64,000 nt of DNA, from contig JAJDVX010000005.1 in the NCBI GenBank assembly GCA_022825895.1, positions 1 to 64,000 of the forward strand. The letters run 5' to 3'. Positions 7,057-15,524 of the stretch are shown in pieces. The notes under the pieces were generated by a model that worked only from the letters and a program-made list of their open reading frames with translations, was not told the DNA's origin and did not search any database. How positions within the stretch are numbered: the stretch's first letter is position 1; each line of letters opens with the position of its first letter. This DNA is from Chloroflexota bacterium. Its GTDB lineage: Bacteria; Chloroflexota; UBA11872. A program made the translations under genes and the position numbers.

Positions 7057-8622
7057 CTAGCCCGCCGTCACCCGCGCGTGAATCGCTTCCACCGCTGCAT
7101 GCGCCGCCAGCGCGGCGCCCTCCTGCCAGCCGGGAAGCGCCGTTGCCTGGTCCCCGGCGAAGTAGATCGCGCCGTCGGGCTTCAACAGCGCTGGCGGCGC
7201 CTCGGAGTTTCGCGGCCAGCCTCCCTTCTGGAATGGGACATTCAGCCAGGCCCGGCTCACGCCCGACTCGATCTCGTCGGTGTAGCCGGGGTGGATTTGT
7301 TCGCCCTCGGCAATGGCCATGCGCAGGCGTTCCGGCGGCGTCATCCGGGTGAATCGCAGTCCCTGCCCGGGCTGGTCGTCCCAAATGTAGGCGCCCATGA
7401 TGACGCCTTTCGTCTGGTGATATCCGTTCGACGGATACCAGATCTGCGTGATGTCCTGGTCCGTCCACGAAATCCCGCCGTAGATGGCGTGATCCTCTTC
7501 CCAGAACCGCCGCCGCGCCTGGAGTCCGATCTTCACCGCGTGTACAAACTCGATCGACGCGATCGCGGCCTGCGTTTCCGCCGAAAAGTCGTTGGGAATG
7601 TCCCTCAGAACCGGCGCCGGAATCGTGCAAATGGCAAAGTCCGCCTCAATGGCCTCTTCTTGGTTGAGGCGTTGGTTGCGATAGACGATTCGTACGCCCT
7701 CCGGCCTCTTCAGAATCTCCTCGACTACGCTCTCAAACCGGATCAGGTGCCCAACGCGCGCCCGAAATGCCCTCGCAATGGCGTCCATCCCGCCCACCGG
7801 CTGAAACATCGTCGGGTTCTGGTTGAGGAAGTGGCCGAAGTGCAGCTTGTACTCCCAGAAGTCCGCCTTCAGCAACTGGCTGAAGTCCAGCCGGTCATTC
7901 AGGCTTCCCGGCGAAACTCCGGCATGGACCTGCTCGCCCTGGTAGCCGCTCCGACCTGAACCCGTGTACAGGTGGTCCGGGTCCAGGTCCCCAAACGACG
8001 TGAGCATCGCCAGGACCCGCTCCTTGTCGTCACCCGACAGCTCGTCGTCGAGCGCGTCGCGGCTGACCGCCTTCGCCAGCAGCTCGGCTATGTATCCGCG
8101 AAGGTCCGTCATCACCTGCCGGCCGGTGACCGGCGCTCCGCCAAAGGCCTCCGCGTTATGGAACAAGGCGCCTCGGTTGTCATTGGTGAAGACTTCCAGT
8201 TCCACCCCGAATTCCTTGCAATAGCCCAGGATGGCCCGGTGGTGATATGGAATGCGCGCCGGTCCCATGTTGGCGTAGAGATGGTCCTCCTGGTCGAAGT
8301 CGACCCACTGGCGGTTGTCGATTTCTCGAATGACGTCCCCGCCCCGCACCGTCAAGTTCCGACCGCCAGCGCGGTTCGTGGCTTCCAGGATCGTGCAGTG
8401 ATATCCGGCCTTCGAGAGCTCGTAGGCCGCCGTCATCCCGGAAATGCCGGCGCCCAGGATCACCACGCGCTTCCCGTAGCCAGAACCTAGCGGAAGCTCG
8501 GGCGCCGTCGCCTGCGCCATAGCCGGCCCAAGCAGGCCCAATGCGCTCATCGTGTGATATGCCGCGCCTACGCCGGCAACCGCTCCAATAGATCGCAGGA
8601 AGTCTCGCTTGGTCATCCCCAT
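7057..8622 (-). CDS. Tat-exported flavin amine oxidase family protein
   Basis: About 521 residues. The N-terminus KRDFLRSIGAVAGVGAAY is a twin-arginine-like (KR) signal with a hydrophobic stretch ending at AMA. The FAD dinucleotide-binding motif GKRVVILGAGISGMTAAYEL follows, with the distal acidic residue in TILEA and then the GG-doublet RAGGRN. The C-terminal FAD motif is in GAIYFAGDQATALPGWQEGA. These are the marks of the monoamine/L-amino-acid oxidase family. The start ATG at 8622 follows GAGAGAGGG at 7 nt; the frame extends 11 codons further without a better site. The substrate is probably an amine or amino acid. It lies at the end of a leftward gene run. Confidence 0.85.
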   Translation of the reverse strand: MGMTKRDFLRSIGAVAGVGAAYHTMSALGLLGPAMAQATAPELPLGSGYGKRVVILGAGISGMTAAYELSKAGYHCTILEATNRAGGRNLTVRGGDVIREIDNRQWVDFDQEDHLYANMGPARIPYHHRAILGYCKEFGVELEVFTNDNRGALFHNAEAFGGAPVTGRQVMTDLRGYIAELLAKAVSRDALDDELSGDDKERVLAMLTSFGDLDPDHLYTGSGRSGYQGEQVHAGVSPGSLNDRLDFSQLLKADFWEYKLHFGHFLNQNPTMFQPVGGMDAIARAFRARVGHLIRFESVVEEILKRPEGVRIVYRNQRLNQEEAIEADFAICTIPAPVLRDIPNDFSAETQAAIASIEFVHAVKIGLQARRRFWEEDHAIYGGISWTDQDITQIWYPSNGYHQTKGVIMGAYIWDDQPGQGLRFTRMTPPERLRMAIAEGEQIHPGYTDEIESGVSRAWLNVPFQKGGWPRNSEAPPALLKPDGAIYFAGDQATALPGWQEGAALAAHAAVEAIHARVTAG

Positions 8623-8719
8623 CGATGCGCCCTCTCTCGTCGGGTCTCTTAACATAATTCCTCAATCTTGCGCAGTCAGTACCAATCAGCCGGTTGTGTT
8701 TCGACGGATTACGGTCGGC

Positions 8720-9511
8720 TCATCGCTCGTTCGGCCGGGTTCCCGCGATGCTCAGCCCGCCGTCGACCACCAACTGCTGCCCCGTCACGTACGACGACTC
8801 GTCGCTCGCCAGGAACAGCACCGCGTTGGCAATGTCCTCGGCCTCACCGATTCTCTGCAGCGGAATGCGCGAGGCCGACTCGTCGATCAGGGCCTGAATG
8901 TCCGGCACCGCCGCAACCTCGGCCCGCCACATCGGGGTGTCGATTCCGCCCGGCAACACGGCGTTCACCCGGATGCCGTGGCACCCGTAGTCCACGGCCA
9001 TCTGCCGGGTCAGGCCGAGCATCCCTGCTTTTGCGGAGGCGTAGGCCGAGTACGTGTCGAAGCCCATGATTCCCTGCACCGAGGAGGTGTTGATGATCGA
9101 CCCGCCCCCCTGCGCCTGCATGATCGGCGCGGCCAGGTGACAGCCCCGGTAGACGCTCAGCAGGTTGATGTTCAGGCACTCCAGGAAGTGCTCCTCACTG
9201 GCCTCGCCGATCAGGGCGTGAAAGTTCACCCCTACGTTGTTGTGAAGCACGTCCAGTCGGTCCCACCGATCCGTCGCCGTCTCGATGGCCCGCCGCACGT
9301 CATTCATCTCACGCACGTCGGCGGTCACCCCAACGGCCTGTCCGCCGGCTTCCTCGATATCCGCCGCGTGTGCAGCCACGGCCTCGCCCATGTAGTCGGC
9401 CAGCACTACCCTGGCACCCTCACGCGCAAACAGCCGGGCCGTCGCCTCGCCGATTCCTCCGGCCGCTCCCGTAACCACCGCGACCTTGCCGGCCAGCCGT
9501 CCGCCGCTCAT
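8720..9511 (-). CDS. SDR-family NAD(P)-dependent oxidoreductase
   Basis: 263 residues, the normal size of a classical short-chain dehydrogenase. The cofactor motif VVTGAAGGIGEATAR is at residues 12-26, the LHNNVGV structural motif near 88, an active-site Ser in the SSVQG segment near 141, and the catalytic YSAYASAKAG near 154-163. The C-terminal VTGQQLVVDGG is typical. An acidic residue after the second strand (ADYMG) suggests NAD preference. ATG overlaps the amidohydrolase stop as ATGA (4 nt), so they are coupled. Both probably act on the same alcohol/lactone-type substrate. Confidence 0.9.
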   Translation of the reverse strand: MSGGRLAGKVAVVTGAAGGIGEATARLFAREGARVVLADYMGEAVAAHAADIEEAGGQAVGVTADVREMNDVRRAIETATDRWDRLDVLHNNVGVNFHALIGEASEEHFLECLNINLLSVYRGCHLAAPIMQAQGGGSIINTSSVQGIMGFDTYSAYASAKAGMLGLTRQMAVDYGCHGIRVNAVLPGGIDTPMWRAEVAAVPDIQALIDESASRIPLQRIGEAEDIANAVLFLASDESSYVTGQQLVVDGGLSIAGTRPNER

Positions 9512-10356
9512 GCCAGCGAGTAAAACTCTCGCGCGTTGCCGCCCAGCACCGCCGCGCGTTCGTCCGCGCTCAGTCGTTTCAGCGCCCCCGTGACCGTTTC
9601 GAACGTCTCCTCATACCCCGCCGCCAGCAGCGCCACGGGCCAATCACTGCCCCAGATCAGACGCTCAATCGGAAAGTTGTCCAGCACCGGGTCCACCGCC
9701 GCGCGAATCGTGTCCGTCGTTGGCGACGTCGGGCACTCCACCAGAAGCCCTGAAATCTTGATCCGCAGGTGCTCGTAGGGCGCCAATGCGAGGAACCGCT
9801 CTTGCCACACCGCCATGTCGGGCGTCTCGAACGGCGGCTTGGCCAGGTGGTCGACGATCAGCCGTGCGCCCTCGTTCTCGCGCGCGATCTGCGGCACGTG
9901 CGGCAAGTGCGGTGTCTTCACAAGCAGTTCCACCACGTGTCCGCGGCTCAGCACGGTGCCGATGCCGCGCCGAACGTCCTCGCGCGCCAGCCAGTCCGAG
10001 TCAGCCTGGTCCTCGGCTCCCGCCCGAATTCCCCGAAACCACGGACTCGTCGCCAACTGGTCGACCTTGTCTCCCACGTCCGGCGCCTCCAGGTCCACCC
10101 AGGCGATCACGCCGGTTACGTAGTCATACGTCTCCGCCATTTCCAGGTACGCCAGCTGGTCCTTCCACGCGTGCGACGCCTGCACGATCACCGACTGCGC
10201 CACCCCAACCGCGTCCATGTGCGGCTTCAGGTCCGGCGGCAGATAGTCCTTCCCCAGGATCGGATGCGTCGGATCGTCCAGCCAGTACAGGTCGTGGATC
10301 CCCACCTGCCAGTAGTGGTTGTGCGTGTCGATCACGGATGCTGTTTCGGGCGACAA
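9508..10356 (-). CDS. Amidohydrolase-2 family protein (lactonase-like)
   Basis: 282 residues. The metal-binding start VIDTHNHYWQVG lies at residues 8-19, the conserved VQASH near 60, and the late WGSDWPV segment (the metal-binding Asp) near 235. This is the COG3618/amidohydrolase-2 TIM-barrel type, whose members include L-fuconolactonase-like sugar lactonases and 2-pyrone-4,6-dicarboxylate lactonase. The start is TTG at 10356, and no ATG gives a family-like N-terminus. It overlaps the SDR gene by 4 nt. An SDR and a lactonase together suggest oxidation of a sugar to its lactone and then hydrolysis; this is inference. Confidence 0.85.
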   Translation of the reverse strand: MSPETASVIDTHNHYWQVGIHDLYWLDDPTHPILGKDYLPPDLKPHMDAVGVAQSVIVQASHAWKDQLAYLEMAETYDYVTGVIAWVDLEAPDVGDKVDQLATSPWFRGIRAGAEDQADSDWLAREDVRRGIGTVLSRGHVVELLVKTPHLPHVPQIARENEGARLIVDHLAKPPFETPDMAVWQERFLALAPYEHLRIKISGLLVECPTSPTTDTIRAAVDPVLDNFPIERLIWGSDWPVALLAAGYEETFETVTGALKRLSADERAAVLGGNAREFYSLA

Positions 10357-10407
10357 TTCATGCTTGAGGACTTCGCTGATCGCGAAAGGCTAGCAGGGCC
10401 GGATCGG

Positions 10408-11229
10408 TCACGTGCCCCCACCCACCTCGTCGTGGAACTCCTCGCCGCAATGTGGACAGACACGAGTCTCTGGATCCCCCGTCCGCCGACGGTCTAGCTC
10501 CTCCACAAACGCCGATCCCAGGATTCCCGCCGGTAACGCAAACAACCCAATTCCCAGTAGCGCTACCACGGCTCCCAACCCACGCCCCAGCGGTGTCACG
10601 GGGAACAGATCGCCGTAGCCCACCGTGGTCAGCGTCACCATTCCCCACCACATCGCCGCCGGGATGCTCGAAAACCCTTCGGGCTGCGCGTCCCGCTCCG
10701 CCAGGTACATCAGCCCGGAAGCAAAGAGCAAGAGCACCGAGCCCACGAACGTTGTGGAAATCAAGGCGTCGCGCCGGCTCTGCAACACGTCCCCAATGAT
10801 CGACATTGACTCGGAATAGCGTGTCAGCTTCAGCAGGCGCAACAGCCGCAATACTCGGGCGAAGCGCAAGTCGACCCCAACGATTACCGGTACGTAGAAC
10901 GGCACCACCGCAAGAAGGTCAGCAAGCATCAGCGGACGAAAGGCGTAACGTACGCGTCCCCAAACAGGGTGGGCGAAGTCGGGATTCTCGGTACATGTCC
11001 ATAGCCTCAGCACGTACTCGAGCGAGAAAATCGCGACCGTCACCACCTCAATCACGTTGAAGAATCCGCCGGCAAACTTCGCGATGGGAGCAATGGTCTC
11101 GAGCACGATGGCCAGAGAGGTAAGGGAAATGAGCGTATAGATCGTTTGATCGAAGACTCGGCTTGCTCGATCGCCTTCTTCCGGCGGTGTCACGATCTGA
11201 TGGGCGCGGCGCTTCAACCGGTGGTACAT
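10408..11229 (-). CDS. Voltage-gated potassium channel (Kv/KvAP type)
   Basis: 273 residues with six membrane spans. S1 is near 30, S2 near 58, and S3 holds LMLADLLAVVPFYV. S4 is the charged DLRFARVLRLLRLLKLTRYS, S5 is near 160-180, and the pore helix leads to the selectivity filter TLTTVGYGD near 200. S6 follows. The Arg/Lys every third residue in S4 marks voltage sensing. The tail holds a single CPHCGEEFH, which looks like half of a zinc ribbon. The ATG at 11229 follows GCGAGGTG at 4 nt; the frame runs further upstream inside the ubiX gene and is not real there. It starts 11 nt after ubiX, so it is probably in the same operon. Confidence 0.9.
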   Translation of the reverse strand: MYHRLKRRAHQIVTPPEEGDRASRVFDQTIYTLISLTSLAIVLETIAPIAKFAGGFFNVIEVVTVAIFSLEYVLRLWTCTENPDFAHPVWGRVRYAFRPLMLADLLAVVPFYVPVIVGVDLRFARVLRLLRLLKLTRYSESMSIIGDVLQSRRDALISTTFVGSVLLLFASGLMYLAERDAQPEGFSSIPAAMWWGMVTLTTVGYGDLFPVTPLGRGLGAVVALLGIGLFALPAGILGSAFVEELDRRRTGDPETRVCPHCGEEFHDEVGGGT

Positions 11230-11240
11230 CGGCACCTCGC

Positions 11241-11828
11241 TCAGTGGGTCCAGGTGTGAGCCGGGTCGACTCTCGGAGTCACGCCCGCCGCATGCAGGAT
11301 CCGCTCCGCCAGCGCGTCCACAATTGCCTCGACTGAGTCCGGACGCAGGTAAAACGCGGGATCCGGCGGCAGGATTACCGCTCCCGCCTCCGCCAGCGTT
11401 GCCAGGTTCCGCAGGTGAATCAAGGACAACGGCGTTTCCCGCGGCACCACCACCAATCGGCGCTTTTCCTTCAACGTGACGTCTGCGGCCCGGTGCAGCA
11501 GATTCTGGCCTGCACCTGAAGCAATCGCGCCCACCGTCGCCATGCTGCACGGCACGATCGCCATCCCGCGCGTCGGATACGACCCGCTGGAAATCGGCGC
11601 GGCCACGTCCTGCGGCCGATGCACCGTCACTCGACCCCGCTCCGTCCAGCGCGACACCGCGTCTGCAAACCGCTCATCCGTCTCCTGGTGCCACATCAGC
11701 GCGCCGTAGTCGCTGCACACGACGTCGAGCGCAACGTCCAGGTCCTGCAACCTGCGAACCGTCGCCTCGGTCAGCACCGCGCCGCTGGCTCCGGAAACGC
11801 CAAGCACCAGCCCCGGCGGATCAGCCAA
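11241..11828 (-). CDS. ubiX: Flavin prenyltransferase UbiX
   Basis: 195 residues. The FMN-binding LVLGVSGASGAVL opens the protein, IVPCSMATVGAIASG lies near 90-104, and the C-terminal VPRETPLSLIHLRNL and AGAVILPPDPAFYLRP are diagnostic of UbiX/Pad1. The enzyme attaches a dimethylallyl group to FMN to make the prenyl-FMN cofactor needed by UbiD decarboxylases, and a ubiD is four genes away in the same run. The start overlaps the ubiA stop by 8 nt. In futalosine-pathway organisms the same trio is used for menaquinone (MqnM). Confidence 0.92.
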   Translation of the reverse strand: MADPPGLVLGVSGASGAVLTEATVRRLQDLDVALDVVCSDYGALMWHQETDERFADAVSRWTERGRVTVHRPQDVAAPISSGSYPTRGMAIVPCSMATVGAIASGAGQNLLHRAADVTLKEKRRLVVVPRETPLSLIHLRNLATLAEAGAVILPPDPAFYLRPDSVEAIVDALAERILHAAGVTPRVDPAHTWTH

Positions 11829-12690
11829 GCCACACCCCCAGGATCGTGAACACCAGCGCCGCCACGGCCACGTACCCGTTGATGTTAAAGAACGCCAGGC
11901 TCAATCGGCTCAAGTCATCCGGCTTCAGCAACCTGTTCTCGTAAACCAGCAAAGCCGCGATCACGGCAACGCCGACCCAATACGGCCAGCCCATGGCAGC
12001 CACGAATCCCAGCGCCAGCAGCACGCCAATGGTCAATGCGTGCGAAGCCCGCGCCACCCACAGCGCCGCCGCCAGCCCAAAGCGCGCCGGCACCGAGTGC
12101 AGCCCCTCGGTCCGGTCAAAGTCCACGTCCTGCGTCGCGTACAGCACGTCAAATCCGCCGATCCAGAACGTCACCACCAGCGCTAGTAGCGCCGCCTCGG
12201 TCGAAAACTCGCCGGTCACCGCAATCCAACCGCCCACCGGCGCGATCCCATCGGCCAGCCCCAGGATCCAATGGCTCGACCAGGTAAACCGCTTCGTATA
12301 CGAGTAGAACGTCACGGCCACCATTGCCACCGGCGCCAGCGCCAGCGCAAGGCTGTTCAGTTGCCACGCCGCTACGTGCAACAGCGCGAATCCCACCAGC
12401 GCCAACCCAAGCATCTCCAGTCTTGACATAATCCCCATCGGGATCGCCCTTGAAGCTGTCCGCGGGTTCCGCGCGTCCATTTCGGCGTCGATCAGCCGGT
12501 TCGCCGCCATCGCCCCGGTCCGCGCGCCCGCCATTGCCAGCGTGGTCCAGATAAACACCGGCCATCCCGGCCATCCCCGGGCCGCCAGCACCATCCCCAG
12601 GTACGCAAACGGCAACGCGAAAATCGTGTGCTCGAACCGAATCGCGTCCAGGTAGACCCGGGCGCGCCTAACCGGCACCGCCAGACTCAT
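11821..12690 (-). CDS. ubiA: UbiA-family prenyltransferase
   Basis: 289 residues and about eight membrane spans. The first Asp-rich motif is NRLIDAEMDARNPRT and the second is DVLYATQDVDFDRTEG; together they bind magnesium-prenyl diphosphate. FEHTIFALPFAYLGM at the start is typical of the bacterial UbiA/MqnP group. It should prenylate an aromatic acid at the membrane. With ubiX and ubiD in the same operon, menaquinone synthesis (4-hydroxybenzoate-like or futalosine route, MqnP) is the likely role; I cannot tell which from this window alone. Confidence 0.9.
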   Translation of the reverse strand: MSLAVPVRRARVYLDAIRFEHTIFALPFAYLGMVLAARGWPGWPVFIWTTLAMAGARTGAMAANRLIDAEMDARNPRTASRAIPMGIMSRLEMLGLALVGFALLHVAAWQLNSLALALAPVAMVAVTFYSYTKRFTWSSHWILGLADGIAPVGGWIAVTGEFSTEAALLALVVTFWIGGFDVLYATQDVDFDRTEGLHSVPARFGLAAALWVARASHALTIGVLLALGFVAAMGWPYWVGVAVIAALLVYENRLLKPDDLSRLSLAFFNINGYVAVAALVFTILGVWLG

Positions 12691-12712
12691 AGAACTTGCC
12701 TGTGGCGCTCCA

Positions 12713-13195
12713 TCAGTCCAACCCGAACCAGGGCCCGCTATTCAGCAACCGGTCGAACAGCGCCCGCTCGTCCGCGTCCTCAATCGAATCTCCTGCCTGC
12801 CGCGCCGTTTCGCGCCGGTTCGCGGCGTCGGCAAGGCCGGCGCACGCGTGCGAGCGCGCCAGGCACTCCAGGGCGGCCGCCCGGTCGAACGCCGTTTGCT
12901 CATCACCGTTCGCGTCGCTCCACTTGATACATGCATCGGCGTGGTGCACCGCCAGCGAGGTTATTCCAAGAAAACACACCGCTGTCGCCACCAGGTGTTC
13001 GGCACGCTGTTTCTCCAGCGGCCCGCCAACTTCGAACCAGTGCCGGTGCGACGCATACGCCCTCGAGAGCAATTCCGAGGCATGCAAGTAGTCGGGGCTG
13101 CTCTCGATCAGCTCCCACGCCTGGTTGTTGTTCTCGACTGCAAGCCGGCGCTTAGCTCGCTGAGTGTCAATCCCCGCGTCCTTGTCAGATCCCAT
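12713..13195 (-). CDS. Hypothetical helical protein between ubiD and ubiA
   Basis: 160 residues, mostly alpha-helical and without a signal or membrane span. Pairs of helices with small residues (LLSRAYASHRHWF, LECLARSHACAGLADAANR) give a TPR-like look, but no clear repeat can be aligned. It overlaps the end of ubiD by 11 nt and ends 22 nt before ubiA. It is therefore certainly co-transcribed with the UbiD/UbiA/UbiX set. I do not recognise a family. A role in assembly of that enzyme set is only a guess from position. Confidence 0.7.
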   Translation of the reverse strand: MGSDKDAGIDTQRAKRRLAVENNNQAWELIESSPDYLHASELLSRAYASHRHWFEVGGPLEKQRAEHLVATAVCFLGITSLAVHHADACIKWSDANGDEQTAFDRAAALECLARSHACAGLADAANRRETARQAGDSIEDADERALFDRLLNSGPWFGLD

Positions 13196-14642
13196 AGCTC
13201 AACCACCGCTCGTCCACCAGCTTCACGATCTCGTCGTCCATCTTGATCTCCGGCGGCCATTCCCGCGGGAAACCCTCCTCCGGCAGCTTGCGCGTCGCGT
13301 CGATACCCAGCTTTCCGCCAAAGTGCTCCGTGGTCGTCGCGAACTCCAGGTGGTCCATCGGCCCGCGCGCCTGCTCCAGGTCCCGTGCCGGATCCGTGTT
13401 TGCGCCCACTCGCCACATCACTTCCTTGAGATTCTGCACGTCCACGTCGTGGTCCACCACGATGATGTACTTCGTGAACATCAGCTGACCCACGCCCCAG
13501 ATTCCGTGCATCACCTTCCGTGCCTGTCCGGGATAGCGCTTGTTGATCGACACGATGCAGAAGTTGTGGAACACCCCGTGCACCGGCAGGTTCATGTCCA
13601 CCAGTTCCGGCACGAACAGCCGCACCAGCGGCAGGAACAGCCGTTCCGTGGCCTTGCCGATCCAGGCGTCCTCCATAGGCGGCACGCCCACGATCGTCGA
13701 CACGAACACCGGATCCTGCCGCCGCGTCACCGCCGTCAGGTGAAACACCGGGAACGGTTCCGCCAGCGAGTAGTACCCGATGTGGTCGCCGAATGGTCCC
13801 TCCAGCCGCGACTCCGACGGATCGACCCATCCCTCCAGCACGATCTCCGCGTGGGCCGGAACTTTGATGTCGACTGTCATTGCTTGCACGGTCTCAACCG
13901 GCGCGCCCCGCAGAAAACCCGCGAACACCATCTCGTCGATATCCGGCGGCAGCGGGGCGCTTGCCGCGTACATGAGCGTTGGGTCCGCCCCAATCGCCAC
14001 TGCCACTTCCATCCGCCGACGTTCTTCCTTGCTCCGCCGCCAATGCTCCGCGCCGCCCTTGTGCCGTTGCCAGTGCATGCCCAGGGTGCGGTCGTCGTAT
14101 TTCTGCAGCCGGTAAAGCCCCACGTTGCGCTTGCCGGTCAGCGGGTCGTGCGTCAGGACGAGCGGAAAGGTGATGTAGGGACCGCCGTCCAGCGGCCAGC
14201 AGGTCGGAATCGGCAGGTCAGCCAGCGAAGGGTTCTCGGTATCGAACACCTCGTGCACCGGCGCGTTGCTCACCTCGCGCGGTCCGATCCGTCCGACCTT
14301 GATGATCTCGTTCAGCACTTGCAGCTTGCCCAGCAGGCTCTTTGGCGGCGGCCCCATCGCCATTGCGAGCAGATCGTCCAGCCGCCGTTCCAGCTCCGAC
14401 CATTCCTCCATGCCCAGCGCCCAGGCCATGCGCTGCGGCGATCCCAGCAGGTTGATGGCAAATGGGATGTCGCTGCCCTTGACGTTCTCGAACAGCAGCG
14501 CCGGCCCTCCGGCCTTCATCACGCGGTCCGCGATCTCGGTGATCTCCAGGTGCGGGTCCACCTCAACCCGGATCCGCCGCAGCTCGTCTCGCTCCTCCAG
14601 CAGATCCAGGAATTCACGCAGGTTCTTGAAGGCCATAGCCAT
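13185..14642 (-). CDS. ubiD: UbiD-family decarboxylase
   Basis: 485 residues, the usual UbiD length. The N-terminus LREFLDLLEERDELRRI is followed by GGPALLFENVKGSD, ITFPLVLTHDPLTGKRNVG near 173-191, and LEGPFGDHIGYYS near 290 with the catalytic Glu-Arg/Glu region. The enzyme removes CO2 from an aromatic or alpha,beta-unsaturated acid using the prenyl-FMN made by UbiX. ATG 14642 or 14636 may start it. It begins 6 nt after the HAD gene stop and overlaps the following gene by 11 nt. The context favours quinone biosynthesis over catabolic use. Confidence 0.92.
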   Translation of the reverse strand: MAMAFKNLREFLDLLEERDELRRIRVEVDPHLEITEIADRVMKAGGPALLFENVKGSDIPFAINLLGSPQRMAWALGMEEWSELERRLDDLLAMAMGPPPKSLLGKLQVLNEIIKVGRIGPREVSNAPVHEVFDTENPSLADLPIPTCWPLDGGPYITFPLVLTHDPLTGKRNVGLYRLQKYDDRTLGMHWQRHKGGAEHWRRSKEERRRMEVAVAIGADPTLMYAASAPLPPDIDEMVFAGFLRGAPVETVQAMTVDIKVPAHAEIVLEGWVDPSESRLEGPFGDHIGYYSLAEPFPVFHLTAVTRRQDPVFVSTIVGVPPMEDAWIGKATERLFLPLVRLFVPELVDMNLPVHGVFHNFCIVSINKRYPGQARKVMHGIWGVGQLMFTKYIIVVDHDVDVQNLKEVMWRVGANTDPARDLEQARGPMDHLEFATTTEHFGGKLGIDATRKLPEEGFPREWPPEIKMDDEIVKLVDERWLSYGI

Positions 14643-14648
14643 CCCCGC

Positions 14649-15524
14649 CTACGGCGCTAGCAGAAGGTCGTACGGAAGCTGATAGAGATTATCGATTACC
14701 AGGTCCGGCCGGAGCTCGCCTTCCGCCGCCTCCGCCGCCTTGCGCGAGGTACTTCCCGTCAACACCAGCACGCCCGTCGCCCCGATGGCGTTCGCGCCGG
14801 CGATGTCGGCATCCAGCAGGTCTCCAAGAATCACCAGATCTTCCGGCGGCACGCCGCTCCGCTCCGCCGCCAGGCTGAACAGGTGCGGCGATGGTTTCCC
14901 GACCACCAGCGGCTCGATCCCCGTAGCCGCCGTCAGCGCGCCCACGATGGCCCCCGCGCCCGGCATTGGCCCGTTCACCATTGGCAGCAACGAATCCTTG
15001 TTCACCGCAATGAACGCTGCATCGTGCATCACCAACCCCCGCGTCGCCCGCGACAGCCGGTCGTAGGTCAGCCCAAAGTCGCAGCCGGCCACCACCACGT
15101 CCACCGGCTCATCGTCGTCAAAGCTCCCTAATGTGAATCCCGCCGCCTCGATGTTCGCCGCCAATCCCACGCCGCCCAGCACCAACACCGATTCCGGACT
15201 TGGGTCCAGCCGGTTCAGGTACTCCACGGTCGCCACCACCGCCGAGATGATTTCCTCGGGACCGGCATCCACCCCCATCTGCTGCAGCTTCGCCGCCAGC
15301 TCAACCGGCGCCTCGCGCGAGTTGTTCGTGACAAAGAACAGCGGCAGACCAAGGTTGCGAACCGTCGCCACCGCCTCCGCGGCGCCGTCGATCAACTGCC
15401 CGCCCTGGTACATCACCCCGTCCATGTCAAACACGAACGCCCGGCGCCGTGCCGGAATCACGGCGGGCTCGCGGTCGGAGTGCTCGTGATGGTGGTGTGC
15501 GTTGCACACACCGCTGACGGTCAC
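14649..15524 (-). CDS. HAD-IIA family hydrolase (NagD-like)
   Basis: 291 residues. The nucleophile motif AFVFDMDGVMYQGG lies near residue 30, motif II with TNNSRE near 67, and motif IV in LGDLLDADIAGANAIG near 235. This is the NagD/4-nitrophenylphosphatase type with a C2 cap. The expected activity is dephosphorylation of a small sugar or nucleotide phosphate. The N-terminal 25 residues are unusual: HHHHEHSD precedes the domain. The ATG overlaps the stop of the upstream dehydrogenase by 4 nt, which supports this start but may leave the His-rich leader as a by-product of coupling. Confidence 0.88.
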   Translation of the reverse strand: MTVSGVCNAHHHHEHSDREPAVIPARRRAFVFDMDGVMYQGGQLIDGAAEAVATVRNLGLPLFFVTNNSREAPVELAAKLQQMGVDAGPEEIISAVVATVEYLNRLDPSPESVLVLGGVGLAANIEAAGFTLGSFDDDEPVDVVVAGCDFGLTYDRLSRATRGLVMHDAAFIAVNKDSLLPMVNGPMPGAGAIVGALTAATGIEPLVVGKPSPHLFSLAAERSGVPPEDLVILGDLLDADIAGANAIGATGVLVLTGSTSRKAAEAAEGELRPDLVIDNLYQLPYDLLLAP

